NCBI GenBank assembly: GCA_020631735.1
Contig: CM036170.1
Location: 71,315,737 to 71,379,736 of the forward strand
DNA from: Saccharum officinarum
Taxonomy: Eukaryota; Streptophyta; Magnoliopsida; Poales; Poaceae
DNA: 64,000 nucleotides
Direction: 5' to 3'
Shown: positions 10,090 to 22,094 of the stretch, one piece after another
Layout: every line of letters starts with the position of its first letter
Numbering within the stretch: position 1 is the stretch's first letter
Position numbers and translations under genes: made by a program
The notes under the pieces: model-generated
Seen by the model: only the letters and a program-made list of their open reading frames with translations
The model's database searches: none
Told to the model about the DNA's origin: nothing

Positions 10090-12740
10090 AGACGGACTCC
10101 CGTCCCGTCGCCAGTCGCGCGTCAAGCGGTGAGTGCGTGAGGCGTGGGCTGCCTCCGCTCACCTGTTTTCGTTACTGCACAGTGTGAGCTATTGGGCTTT
10201 CTTTGCGTGGGCTGAAAAATACATGCGAATTTCATTTTGGGCAAGGGGAGCCAGCTTTGCCTCCGCTGGGCTTCGCCCTGTTGACAGTAAAATAGGGTCG
10301 AAACAAATTTAAACCGAAAGAATTAAAATTTGAAATAAATTGGACTGGATTTAGGCTAAGGTTGGTTTTGAAACTGGCCCTTTTAAACTGCTTTTCAGAT
10401 TGGCCTGAACCGGTTTTAGTTGTCCAAGTCAGTTTTAAATCTCATTTGATGGAAACTTATTCGATTTCATGAAAACTTGCGAATTTTTGTGTGGAATGGG
10501 TTTTCCACTAGGATAAGACTACTCCCTCTGTGTGTATCAGAGGATCATGACAAATTGAGGTAACGACACACGATAGATAAAAAAAACCAATTTACTATCC
10601 TCTTTCTCACTTCTCATGCCTCAAGCTTTTCCAACTCCCTAATGTCTAGCGCCTCTCTTGATGAGGTTTGACACTATTCTAAGTTGCCTTGTTGCATTGT
10701 AGGTCCTACCCCGATAGATCTCCCTAGGAGGCGTTCGTGGGTGTTTTGGACGAAGAACGAGTGTCAAAACTAAATAACTGACTTTGTTGGTCGGCCTCAT
10801 TGTTTGGGTCTCTCTCCGCTGCGTGTCTTGGTCGTTTGCAACCTTGGGGATCTAGTCTTTGTTGATAGGTGACCGGAATTCGTGTCAACACACTACAATA
10901 TAGGCAAAGGGACATGATCAAGTTTGTGAAACTCCCTCTATAAGTGCGCACACATAGATTGCTCAAAAAAGGCATAAAATGTGTGAGCCCATTGTCTCGT
11001 AAACTTAGTGGTGCGAAAACTTTAAGTTCACTAAAAGATAGCTCAATTAGACATGAAGCATACTTTAAATTTCTTTGATCACCATGTGAGTTTTTCAAAT
11101 CATGCTTCAATCTTCACTTGATTGTGATCTACTGTTTTGTATTTATGATTGTCTCCTCTGTGACCTACCGTCATGCAATGCTAAAATGCATTAATTTAAA
11201 CGTGAATGCATAGATATATGGCAAGCAAATGCAAAAGAATAAACTAAAAGCATCTCCAGGAGTTCAGTAAAACAACTTCCTATTTTTTTTAGAAAAAAAA
11301 TAAAAAATCATTTCCAACAATTTGGTAAAAAGACTCCTTAAAAATAAAAAGTTGACAAATATTCTCTCTGCTGTTAAGTTTTTGCAGTCCAAAGGAACTA
11401 TGTATCCACTCCCCATCCGGCATTTTTCTCGCGAGACCGAAGTAAATTGGACGCAGGAGTAAATTAAGAAAATAAAGGGTTTCAGGTGGAAAAATGGTTA
11501 GAGAGAAAGAAACAATTAAAAGAGGTTTGGTTGGTTAGAAATAGTTCAGGGTTCCAATGCAAAATTATTTAGAAAGCAATTATAGGAAACTATTGGAGAG
11601 GAAAATAAATTGAGATTGCTACTTGTTTTGTTAACTTGCTAAACTTATTATTTTAGCAAGGTAATTATAGAAAACACCTGGTATAAGATCTCTCAATTAA
11701 GCATATATAAGATAGAGAAGAGTCGGGTTGGTTTGGTATGACTCTTTCTCTAGTCAGAAAGATGTAACACCTATACTAGTGTTTCATGTCAACAAACAAG
11801 AGAGCTAGCATGCTTACTCCATAATACCATGGACGAGATGCACTCAATGGTACCACATTTAAGCTCTTGTCATGCATGAGGCTCCAATCAATTTGTCTCT
11901 TCCCCTTTGAAGGACTACACATTAGTAAACTTGAAGCAAGGTTAGTCCTTAGGCCATATGGTGTAGGCCTTGTCCCTTTCGAAATTGTGCACTTAGCATT
12001 TGATGAATAGCTAATCAAGAATTTTGTGCAGATTATCATTGCTAATAGTAGAGAACAATGAGTTGCGGAGTACTTTTATTCACGGTACTATGATGAGTTG
12101 TTTTGCAATTGCAAGCGAGCCCTAGCTCATCTCTGGATAATTCTATCCTGAGGACCATGGTATGTGATGAGTGATGGCCAGTGGCTCTTTATGATGGATG
12201 TATCTTAGGCATAAACAGTCCATGTATTTTGCTATGTGGCGATGTGTATGCCTGAGCCGTTGTGTTGCGTGAACTCAAAAAGCTTATGATGTGCACTTGA
12301 ATCTCTATTGCAATATCCTATAAGCATGGCTAATAGATGAAGCTCCGGTTTCCCTTAAAAAAAACAATGAGCCGTTATATATACGGTCTGCAGTTTTCTG
12401 TAATTTTTGTGCTTGTGAGACATTCTTATGATGTGTTAATTACTGTCACAATTAATCCTCTTATAAGCCGATAGCATCTCCAAAAAATAGTTTTCTTAGA
12501 TTCATTGTATAAATCTTTATTGAGAGAGCCATTGTAATAAAAATCGCTGCATCACGGTCCAATAACTCAACTTCTCTATATCTTATTTGGAATCTAGATA
12601 GAAAATCTATGTCTTATTTGGAATCTAAATAGAAAACTCAGTTCTCTATTTTTAGAGGACGAGAAATCGGGAATAGAGGACGATATAATATTTAAAGATC
12701 TAGTTGAAAAAATATTTTTTTATCAATATGAAAAACTTGA
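10090..12740. other. Intergenic, no gene recognised
   Basis: Mostly AT-rich sequence. The open frames present (10724-11110 and 11776-12039 on the minus strand) have no motif I recognise and lack coding-like composition. It includes the promoter side of the MRL7-type gene. Confidence 0.5.
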
Positions 12741-12927
12741 TTTGCTCTCATTTTGGCGGTTCCTCATGCGTGCAGGTGCACGAGGCTACAAGCGCTAGTA
12801 CCGTTGGATTTGAGAAGATCACGAAACCAACGGCGTAGGAGAAACCGTCATTCGGATAGCACGGGCACACGCACCTGCCGGCCGGCGAAACCCAGCCGCA
12901 TACTCGTGCCCGTTCTCGCCGCGGACG

Positions 12928-15900
12928 ATGCTTCGTCTCCCCACCCTCACCGCCCTTAAACCCTCAACCCCCACCGTCAGGTGGAACCCTGTCGGCTGCA
13001 GCCATGGCCGCCGCCGCAAGCTCATCTTCGCCTCATCCGCTCCTCCGCCGTCTTCTTCGGCTTCACGGCCTCCGAAGCCGACCTCGAACCCGGAACCACC
13101 GAAGCCCACACATGAGGCTCTCTGCCGGAAACCGGATGACTCCACCGAGGCAGGGTTCCCCACAACCAAGCCCCGGAAGCCACGCCGTGGGCGCCGCGGC
13201 GAGGCGGCGGCCGTGGAGGACTTCGTCCGCGGCCGCCTTGAGCAGGTCTTCGCCTCCATCCGGGAGCGCAACCCCGACGTCCTCGAGGGCAAAGGCGACA
13301 TCCTGAAGCCGAAGGCCGAGGGGGAGCAAGTACCAGACGAGGAGGAGGGAGAGGGAGAGGGAGAACAGAAGCCTGTGGTGGAAGAGGAGGACCCGAACTG
13401 GCCGCTGGATGCCGATGTGGGGTGGGGGATCCGGGCGTCAGAGTACTTCGACAAGCACTCGATCAGAAATGTCACGGTGGACGGGGTGGAGATCGATTGG
13501 GAAGGGGAGGTCGACGAGGGGTGGGTCAAGGAAATCAATTGCTTGGAGTGGGAGAGCTTCGCATTCCATCCCAGCCCCTTAGTCGTCCTAGTCTTCGAGC
13601 GCTACAACAGGTAAAAATCATCCATCCCTGTCTAATTTGATTCGTAAACTGTTGGCATTATTCTTGGAGCAGGCTATGTGTAATTCAATCAACATTTAAG
13701 CTTTGCATTTGTGAATGTGGATGTCTGTGAAGTGCGAATCAAATGGACCTAGAAAATTCAGAACTGTCCTGGTACTGACAAATAAACGGCAAAGCGGGCT
13801 TCACTTTCTGGAATTCCTTACGATGCTTAGGGTGAAATTTATTAGTTTATTTGCAGGAGGCTTTGATTGTTTAGTATTGAATCCTGCATGATGTTGTGGT
13901 TTGCAGGGCTGCTGACAATTGGAAGTTTCTTCAAGAATTGGAAAAGGCTGCTAAGGTATACTGGAATGCTAAAGATCGCTTACCTCCTCGGGTAAGTTTG
14001 AATAGCATCTTTTGATTATTTCGTCGGGTTACTCTGGTCTTTGTGCAGGTCCTAAGTTTTGTTTTGTTTAACAGACAGTCAAAGTTGATATAAATATTGA
14101 GAGAGATTTGGCATATGCACTTCAAGTAAGAGAATGTCCACAATTATTGTTCCTTAGGGGAAACAGGATCTTATACAGAGAAAAAGGTACGTCAAACTAA
14201 CACCCTAACCTAGCCACCCCTTATATTTGTTAATAGTTCGAATTGTCCTTGTGAGAATTCTGTAAAATTTTACTGAGGATTACCTTTCTTCTTACGGGAA
14301 ATTAATTGGGAAACAGAATAGAGAGGTAGAGGTGAGACTTATCATCGTGACATTTGAGAGGAAGAGAAAACTCAGGTTAGAAGTTTGGAGAGAGAAGGAG
14401 ATCTATCACTTGATCCTCTCCACAATGGAGCAAAGGACACATTTCCAGCCCAATTTATACGCCCATGCGGCCCATACGGGTGAGCTCCTGAACAGGGTTC
14501 CCATTGGAGTTCCTCCATTTTCTTCTACCTCTGAAGGTCTCATGTCCATGCTGAAAGGTCCATCCATTTCTGTTCCAGCCCCAGCATCACTGCACCAGTG
14601 ACATCACCCTGCAGTGCTGATCAGGGGAGCACCTCTTTGTTTAAAAGGCAAAATAGTAGAGGAAATTCGTACTGTTGTAAAAAAACATATAAACATATAA
14701 ATAGAGGTGAAAAACTGTTACACAATTGAAGAAGAGAAAAGGATCTATACAGGAAGCATGGGCTGAAACAACTAAACCTACAAAAAGAGAGGAAATTCAA
14801 GAGCAAAAGGACAATTCTGAAGGCCCTTCAATCCTGTGTAACTGCAGTGAACCTCTGGGCGTGTTTGGTTCTGCTTTCTGCGCCCAAGCTGGTTTGCCTG
14901 CCAGGCAACAATCTCAGGTCGTCGGGTTTTGGGTCTGTTTGCTTTGCAGACTCCCAGGCAGGACAGTGACCAGGCCTCCATCCTGACCCCAGGCGCCCGA
15001 AATCGGACGCCTGGGGATGACGCTCGCTTCAGGCAGACTTGCCTGGGATGCAAGCAAACACGCACCTGTCACCTGGCGGCCAGGATCCCTGCCTGGCAGG
15101 CAAGCGGTCATGATCCAAACAGACACGAGAAGTCCTGTCTTGCAGCCTTGAAAGTGAGGAGTTCGCTGAAAAATGAGAGCTCCTTTGCTTCCAATTCAAA
15201 TGATCCATGCTGCAATGCAAAAGACTTCTATGAAGAAAGTTGCTTGAAACTCATGCTTGGCTTTCTGCGCCATGTCATGGGAGCACCTCTCAACATATTC
15301 ACTCTCTAGTGGCACTAGTTGTGTGTCCTGATTGGCTGGTTGCTCTACCAGTACAGTGTTGTGGACAAATGTTAGTGAATTTGATTTGGTTGGATTGGTT
15401 TGCATTGATTTCAACCCAGTTGGCTTGTGGACCGCTTTCTTTGTTGGGGTGACCAGTCCTGATTAATCTTCTCTGATATGTGTGGACTTGGCCAGCACGT
15501 GCGTCCTATCTCCCGGTCCTCATCCTTGTCAGATGTCTTGTTACAGATTGTAGGAAAATGGTGTCCTATCTCCGGGAACAGATGTTGGGAACTTACTGCA
15601 TCCATGGGGATGCATTTGTTGAGACAGCAAGTTCTCACTTCACCACTCGACAACTTTTTTGTGTCATTGCACTGTCAGGCTAATCACCATTCTGCCTTAT
15701 TTAATTACTGCTAATGTTCTGATTTACCAATAATATGCATTATGTACTAGTTTTTTTAATCTCATTATGTACTAGTTGGTGTACACTAGTTCGTAGTGCA
15801 ACATCATCGATAAGCAAAAAGGATGGAGTCTAGTCTCACAGTCAGTCAGCGGATGGTGAAGCACGACAATCACTGCCCCGGAGAACAATTACACCCCCAT

Positions 15901-17375
15901 TGTTGCTGCAGGATCCCAGTATTTTATCTTGGAGATACAACACCACTCTTCCGCCCTGTGGCAGGCTGTCCGACAAGCTTCATACCTAGGAGATGTAGCA
16001 CAACAACACCATGGATACACAACGACCAGTCTAATGCGTACACCTTAAGAGGAGCAGTGATCAATTCAATCTGTGCAAGGTCACACTGATGCACAAAACA
16101 GTCAGCGATCAAAATGAGAGAAGTTTAGAACCAACACACAGGACCAATCCAACCCAATTGAATCCACCAAACATCAGTCCTTGACACTGAACAGACGCAG
16201 GCCAATGGCTCTGCATTTTTTTTTTGAGGAAAATGAGTCTGCATGGGGGGAGGCAATAAAAAGAGGGGAGGTAGAGGAAGACCGAAACTGACATGGGGGG
16301 AGGCAATAAAAAGAGATTTAAAGGGTTGGGATATACGTAGAGATCTTTGTTTGGATAGGAGTGCTTGGAAAGCAGTTATTGACGTGTCTGAACCATGACT
16401 AGGGGCTCATGGTGGGTTTCAACTCTAGCCTACCCCAACTTGCTTGGGACTAATAGGCTTTGTTGTTGTTGTTGTTGTAAAAATGGCTCTACATGGGCTG
16501 CAACACCTGTGCTTGGAAGGATACTGTTCTGGGCTTCTGGCCCATCCTGCTGGAGCAGCACTCATCTGGATGAAGGTTACTTGGTAGACACCTTGAGATA
16601 CAGAAAAGAGTCGAGGAATCAGATGGGGATGGTTTTCTTCTGTGCTTGATCAGGCAGAGGAGCTTTTCAAATAGCGGATGTGACGGGCATGGATGTAGTC
16701 CTTGTCTCTCTTGACTCCCTCCATGTCATCTCCAGAGCTATCCTCTGGGTCCGTTTGGTAGGGATCTAGTTTCTTGAAAAACAGTTCTTTTTGTTACAAA
16801 TTCTCCATCAGATGTTTCTTTGGTAGGGTTTTTGTTTCTTGGAAAATCATTTGGCTAACTGGTCCTTGAAGTAATTTATCCTGTACTTGCAATGTAAAAA
16901 GGAGAAACATTTCAGCCGGTTTCTGTTTTGAAACATCTAGATTTGGATCCTTTGGCAGGGTTTTTTTGTGGTTTCTACCAGCCAAACAGGCCCGCCTCTC
17001 CTATTTCAAGATGGCAAGGAGGCCCCTTCATTTATTTCTCTATTTTGTTCCCAATTTATTTTCCATGAAAAGTCTTCAAAAACAGGAAAATTTAATAAAT
17101 TTTCACAAGGAAAATTTCAATAATTTTGGCATTATAAAGTTCCAATATGAAGTTTATATTGTTTAAAGCAAGGTGGTGATCTATAAATTGCCACCTTTTG
17201 TGATCCTTGAAGTTTCAGTTGCCAAAAGTTCTACTAATAAGTCACTACGTGATTGTCTTTCACATATTCAACAGAGATAAGGACTGCAGATGAGCTGGTT
17301 CAAATGATTGCCCATTTCTACTACAATGCAAAGAGGCCATCTTGCGTTAATCCTGAAGCCGTTGCTTCTTTCTAG
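12928..17375 (+). CDS. MRL7/MRL7L-type chloroplast thioredoxin-fold protein
   Basis: Four exons join in frame to 326 residues: 12928-13610, 13907-13991, 14075-14186 and 17275-17375, all with GT/AG introns. The N-terminus is Ser/Pro/Arg-rich, as in a plastid transit peptide, followed by basic and acidic linkers. The conserved core starts [20 protein letters not shown] near residue 155. It then has [20 protein letters not shown], a stretch around DRLPPR, and [17 protein letters not shown], a thioredoxin-like fold without a CxxC pair. Arabidopsis MRL7/SVR4/ECB1 and MRL7L are needed for plastid-encoded RNA polymerase activity, chloroplast development and redox control, so a nucleoid role in chloroplasts is inferred. 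Intron 3 (3.1 kb) is swollen by repeats. I cannot separate MRL7 from MRL7L by eye. Confidence 0.9.
14861..15127. mobile_element. Foldback/MITE-like element in intron 3
   Basis: The stretch opens GTGTTTGGTTC and closes GATCCAAACAGACAC. The arms TTTGCCTGCCAGGCA and TGCCTGGCAGGCAAG, and CTGTTTGCTTTGCAG and GCAAGCAAACACGC, are inverted copies. The whole 267 bp can fold on itself. The target duplication was not resolved, so the superfamily is open. Confidence 0.5.
16217..16481 (+). mobile_element. 5'-truncated LINE (non-LTR retrotransposon) tail
   Basis: A 27-codon open end (16315-16398) reads [19 protein letters not shown] and stops, resembling the C-terminal end of plant RTE-type LINE reverse transcriptase proteins. 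It is followed by the typical CAACTTGCTTGGGACTA block and a (TTG)n tail to 16478. The 13-mers AATGGCTCTGCAT (16204-16216) and AATGGCTCTACAT (16482-16494) flank it as a target duplication with one mismatch. Within it the 24-bp unit starting CATGGGGGGAGGC occurs at about 16232 and 16292. Confidence 0.6.
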
Positions 17376-17820
17376 TTCTTGTATAGAATTGTTGACATAG
17401 TATCTTTATCCTCAACCGTTGGATTGGTGCTAGTTTTCCTGGTAAGCATTTATCCGAAAGTTTACTCTATTGCTAATTGTAAACAGCAGTAATACCGGTT
17501 ATTCATCTATTTAGCATCTGACTCTGTATTTATCTGATGCAGGAAGAAAAAGCTCCCTTCTTCAAACATTTTCCAGGGCATGGTGCTCGGATAGTGTGGA
17601 ATTGATATACCTAAAACAAAACCAAGAAAAAACTTCTCAATGCTGGTTGGGAAGGTGTGACCTAAATCATGTATCATTCTTTTTCTTGAATGTCAATCAT
17701 GTGTCATTCTGATAAGTAGTATAGTCTAACAAAATATAACTTTCAGTTGTCACTGATGTTCTGGATAGTACAGGGAGAGTGCTTAGTTCATTTTCTCCGT
17801 AGCTATATTTGATGATTACA

Positions 17821-17992
17821 AAGTTGACTGCAAACTTTGGTATGGAACAAAACTTACTTCGGTTCCCTCTTATAGCGAGAGCATACAAGTTGGCTGCAAA
17901 CTGTGATATGGAGCAAAACTTGCTTCGATTCCCTCTTATAGCGAGAGCATACAAGTTGGCTGCAAACTGTGATATGCAGGAAAACTTGCTTA
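17821..17992. repeat. 66-bp tandem repeat, about 2.6 copies
   Basis: Units begin AAGTTG(A/G)CTGCAAACT at 17821, 17887 and 17953. Copies 2 and 3 are closer to each other than to copy 1. It lies about 450 bp after the MRL7-type stop codon. Confidence 0.85.
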
Positions 17993-19586
17993 CTCTTGTG
18001 GTACTTTAACTCTTCTCCCGTGCTAGAAACTGGAATTGTATTCGGATGAAGAACTGATTAATCCGTGTACTACTGTTGGCCTGATTTTTGCAATTTTAGG
18101 GTGTTTATTTAGTTTGCTCTTCCCAGTTACGCCAAATGCTACTTTTGTTTATTTGCTAAGCTGAATAATATGATGAGTGAGGAACAGTAGATGTTTTCAT
18201 GCATAGTAATACACACCATAACAATAACATCAACATGTAAAGCACTGCAATTGCATTTTTTTTTTCACCAGCACACTGCGTATAGCAAAGGCAGCCAATC
18301 GACCGTCCCCTTAAATAATGAGCTACTCTCTCGTCTCTCCCAAGAAAGCAAACAAACAACTATTTTTAGACTATACAGTACAGTGCAGTTTCGTGTCCTT
18401 CCAACCCTCCCAACTCTTCTGAAACCAGCAAATCAAATCAGGCGCACGATATGGACGATGAAGACGACGACGCGACGCACAACGCCGGTGCAGCAGCCAC
18501 CTCTGCGCCTCTAGCGCACAGAAGCTGAACGACGGCCTCGTACCCCATGGCCTCCGCCATCTGGAGCGGCGTGGCGCCGCGCCTGGTCCTGGCGTTGACG
18601 TCGGCGCCCATGTCGAGCAGCAGCTCCACGGCCTCGGCGTGGCCGCCCTCGACGGCGAGATGCAGCGGCCTGTGCCCTTCCACGTCCTCGCACTCGATGT
18701 CCATGCAGCCCGACCCGGCGAGCAGCGCGATCGCGTCGCAGTGGCCCTTGATCGCGGCCAGGTGGAGCGCCGTGAGGCCGTACTGGTCGCGCCCGCGGAC
18801 GCCCGCGCGCTTGCTGAGCAGGGACTCGAGGCTCCCCAGGTCGCCTCGCCTCGCCGCCGTCATCACCAGCTCCCACCGTTCCAGGACGTCCACCACTTCT
18901 TGCTGCACCCAGCAAAACAAACACCGCCGTTACACTATTGGACAAGAATGACCTTGCATTAGCTAATACTATCGCTCGTCCTACTCGACCCGTTCCTGTC
19001 ATGATTCACGAGCACAACTACGCGGCTCGCATAAGCCAAAAGTTGCGTGCAGCCTGAAGCTGGTCCATGGCGTGATTCCTTGTGTCTCTTCTCGTGTTCT
19101 GTTCGTTAGTGACAGATTAGTATATGCGGTTTACCGTAAGGGTTGTTTGTACATGGCGAATGAATCTGTGTCCGGTTAAAGAAGCAGCATCCGAAGTCGA
19201 TGCGCGAGTGTTGTTGGTACAGGACAGTAAGAAGGACAAGCAGGTAGATTCGAAGTCGATCGCTTACGTATCCCTTCTCGCGCGCCACGTCCAGTGGAGT
19301 CCTCCCGCGCGCGTCGACCGCCGACGTGTCGGCGCCCATGTCCACCAGCACGGCCACCGCCTCCGCCTCGCCGGCCGCGGCCGCCGCGTGCAGCACCGTC
19401 CTCCCTTCGCGGTCACGCGCGGCCAGCGCGTCGGGCCCCAGGCGCCTCATCTCGCCGCAGTCCCCCCTCGCGGCCGCCGCGTGCAGCGGCGGCGCCCACT
19501 GCTCGGCGGCGTCGGGCGCCGCGGCGGCCTGCAGGTGCTCCAGGAACGGCAGCAGGTGCGGCTGCCGGCGCAGGATGAGGCGCACG

Positions 19587-20063
19587 TGATAGACTTTGAT
19601 AAACTTGCTAGGATCTATGACTAGTAGCGCGAACGGGAATCGGGATACAAAGAACAAACTGTGATGTACTGTGAGGTAGATCTAGGGGTTTAGAAGTTAA
19701 ACCGTCGTTGGAGGGAGCAGATCCGGAGGTGTCCATGGCGTAGATGTGTCGGTGAAGTAGATCACGCCTTCCTTCGGGCCTCCACCGGCGTTGTCCGACG
19801 ATGGTGGTGCGGCAGTAGAGAGGTGACGGCGCGGTGGTGCTTCCCGACGCCACTGCGCGATGCCGATCGGTGGCCTAGGGTTGTAGAGTGGGGTTTGGGG
19901 CACGGCGAACCTCGTTACGCGAGCCTGCGGCCCCCACTCCCTTTATATAGCGCAGCGCGTCGGGGGCCCACCAACCATGGAACGGTTGGGCGCCCCCGAT
20001 CAGGGCGCGATCCAGGGGATGAGGCCCCAGCCGTTGGGCTGGGCCTCTGAGATCATCCTAACA
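19587..20063 (-). repeat. 3' LTR of the young copia element
   Basis: It starts TGATAGACTTTG and ends CATCCTAACA on the plus strand. It is bounded by GCACG on its outer side and by the polypurine tract on its inner side. Confidence 0.92.
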
Positions 20064-20075
20064 TTCTCCCCCTTG
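20064..20075 (-). promoter_or_regulatory. Polypurine tract of the copia element
   Basis: The minus strand reads CAAGGGGGAGAA immediately before the 3' LTR, the expected plus-strand primer for reverse transcription. Confidence 0.75.
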
Positions 20076-20234
20076 ATCTCATCTCTGCTTTCTCACTTTG
20101 TTAACCCACCCCATCACAAATTAGTGTATTGAGCATGTTTCATCATAACAGTTATTACCATTAGATTAGACAGCCACAGACACTTTTCTGTTCAGAGGTA
20201 GATTCTCGCCTTGGGCCCTCTTACTTATCAGGAA

Positions 20235-20786
20235 TCACAGGCCTTCCTTCAAACCCATGCCGGCTACGTGTTCTCTGAACACATTGGGCGGTAAGCCTTT
20301 CGTAAGCGGATCCGCTAACATCTTTTCTGTGCCTATATGTTCAAGACTTATGACGTGATCCCGGATTTTATCCTTCACAACATAATATTTTATGTCAATG
20401 TGCTTGGCGGCATTGCTTGACTTATTGTTGTGAGCGTACAACACTGCTGGCTCGTTATCACAATATAACTTTAGTGGTTTATCGATGCTGTCGACCACCT
20501 TCAAACTAGGTATAAATTTCTTAAGCCAATTCACCTGTCCTGACGCCTCATAACAAGCAATAAACTCAGCATACATTGTGGACGATGCAGTGACTATTGT
20601 TTGTTTTGAGCTTTTCCATGATATGGCTCCTTGCGCGAGAGTGAATATATACCCTGAGGTAGACTTTCTATCATCTCCCGCGTAATCAGAATCTGAATAT
20701 CCTACTATTTGTAGGTCATCAGATCTTCTGTAGGTTAGCATGAGCCCTTTTGTACCTTGCAAATATCTTAAGACCTTCTTTACCAA
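20235..20786 (-). pseudogene. Copia RNase H
   Basis: It continues the same frame after the stop codon. It starts near VLRYLQGTKG and has the RNase H residues in GYSDSDYAGD, YAEFIACYEASGQVNWL and the C-terminal LADPLTKGLPPNVF. It ends 170 bp before the 3' LTR. Confidence 0.88.
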
Positions 20787-20789
20787 ATT

Positions 20790-22094
20790 TCAGTGTTCCA
20801 TACCTGGATTACTTTGATATCTGCCAAGCAGCCCAGTCACAAAGGCCAGATCTGGGCGTGTGCACAATTGAGCATACTGTAAGCTTCCGACAGCTGAAGC
20901 GTATGGAACGGCTTGCATGCGATCGCGCTCGAACTTGCTCTTGGGACATTGATGTTCCCCATACTTGTCACCTTTTACAATAGGAGCAGGTGATGGTCTA
21001 CACTTATGCATATTGAATTTCTTCAATATTTTCTCTATATATGCCTCTTGGGACAATCCCAATACCCCTCGGTTTCTATCTCGGTGAATCTTTATGCCCA
21101 AGACAAAAGAAGCTTCACCTAAATCCTTCATATCAAAATTTGAGGACAAAAATCTCTTGGTTTCCTGTAGCAGAGTGACATCACTACTTGCTAGTAGAAT
21201 GTCATCTACATACAGTACTAGGAAAATATATTTCCCATTCTTAAACTTTGCATACACGCAATTGTCCTCAACATTCTCTTTAAACCCAAACTTCCTGATT
21301 GTCTTATCAAATTTCAAATACCACTGTCTGGATGCTTGCTTTAATCCATAAATGGACTTCTTCAGGCGACAGCCCATTCTTTCCTTGCCTGTCACAGCAA
21401 AACCTTTCGGTTGTGCCATATACACTCTTTCTTCTAGATCCCCATTGAGAAACGCTGTCTTCACATCCATCTGATGTAATTCTAGATCAAAATGTGCCAC
21501 TAGGGCCATTATGATTCTAAAGGAGTCCTTGCTCGAGACGGGAGAGAACGTTTCATTGTAATCTATCCCTTCTCGCTGAGTAAAACCTTTTGCTACCAGT
21601 CTTGCTTTATACCTTTCTATGTTCCCTTTGGAGTCACGTTTCACTTTGTAGACCCATTTACAGCCTACTGTTTTGGCTCCTTCAGGAATTTCCTCTAGGT
21701 CCCAAACTTTATTGGTACTCATGGACTTTAATTCATCTTCCATGGCTTCTTGCCACTTAGATGCTTCAGTGCTCCTCATGGCTTCTTCAAATGAGGTAGG
21801 TTCATCCTCCATCTGAACTTCTTCGCATTCATAGACTATATAGTCATCTGGAATAGGAGACTTTCTCACTCTTTGAGGTCTGCCAGAAGGTTCTGCTACT
21901 GGCATTTCTTGTTCTTGAGGCTGATCTTGCTGGGGCTGCTGTTCATCAACTATGGGTTCATTCGGTTCCTGAAGGACAGGTTCCGAATTAGCCGTGGGCG
22001 AAATTACAGCAGGTGTTGTCACCACTTGCGTAGGTCCAACAACAACAGGCAGCGTGAAGTAGGGTTCCTGCACCATAGGGATGGGCACGAACAC
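20790..22094 (-). pseudogene. Copia reverse transcriptase
   Basis: The frame continues after the frameshift. It has a Pro/Gln-rich linker and the RT blocks WKWVYKVKRDSKG-like, ARLVAKGFTQREG, HQMDVKTAFLNG and the catalytic FLVLYVDDILLASSD, then GSLQYAQLCTRPDLAF. It ends at an in-frame TGA (20790-20792) where relatives have tryptophan, just before RNase H. Apart from the two lesions the domain looks complete. Confidence 0.88.

Noticed and set aside
11776..12039. 87-residue minus-strand frame
   Set aside because: No recognisable family, no start context and AT-rich surroundings; possibly repeat-derived but unsupported.
19697..20050. Open frames inside the copia LTRs
   Set aside because: They recur in both LTR copies and have no domain; LTRs are not expected to code.
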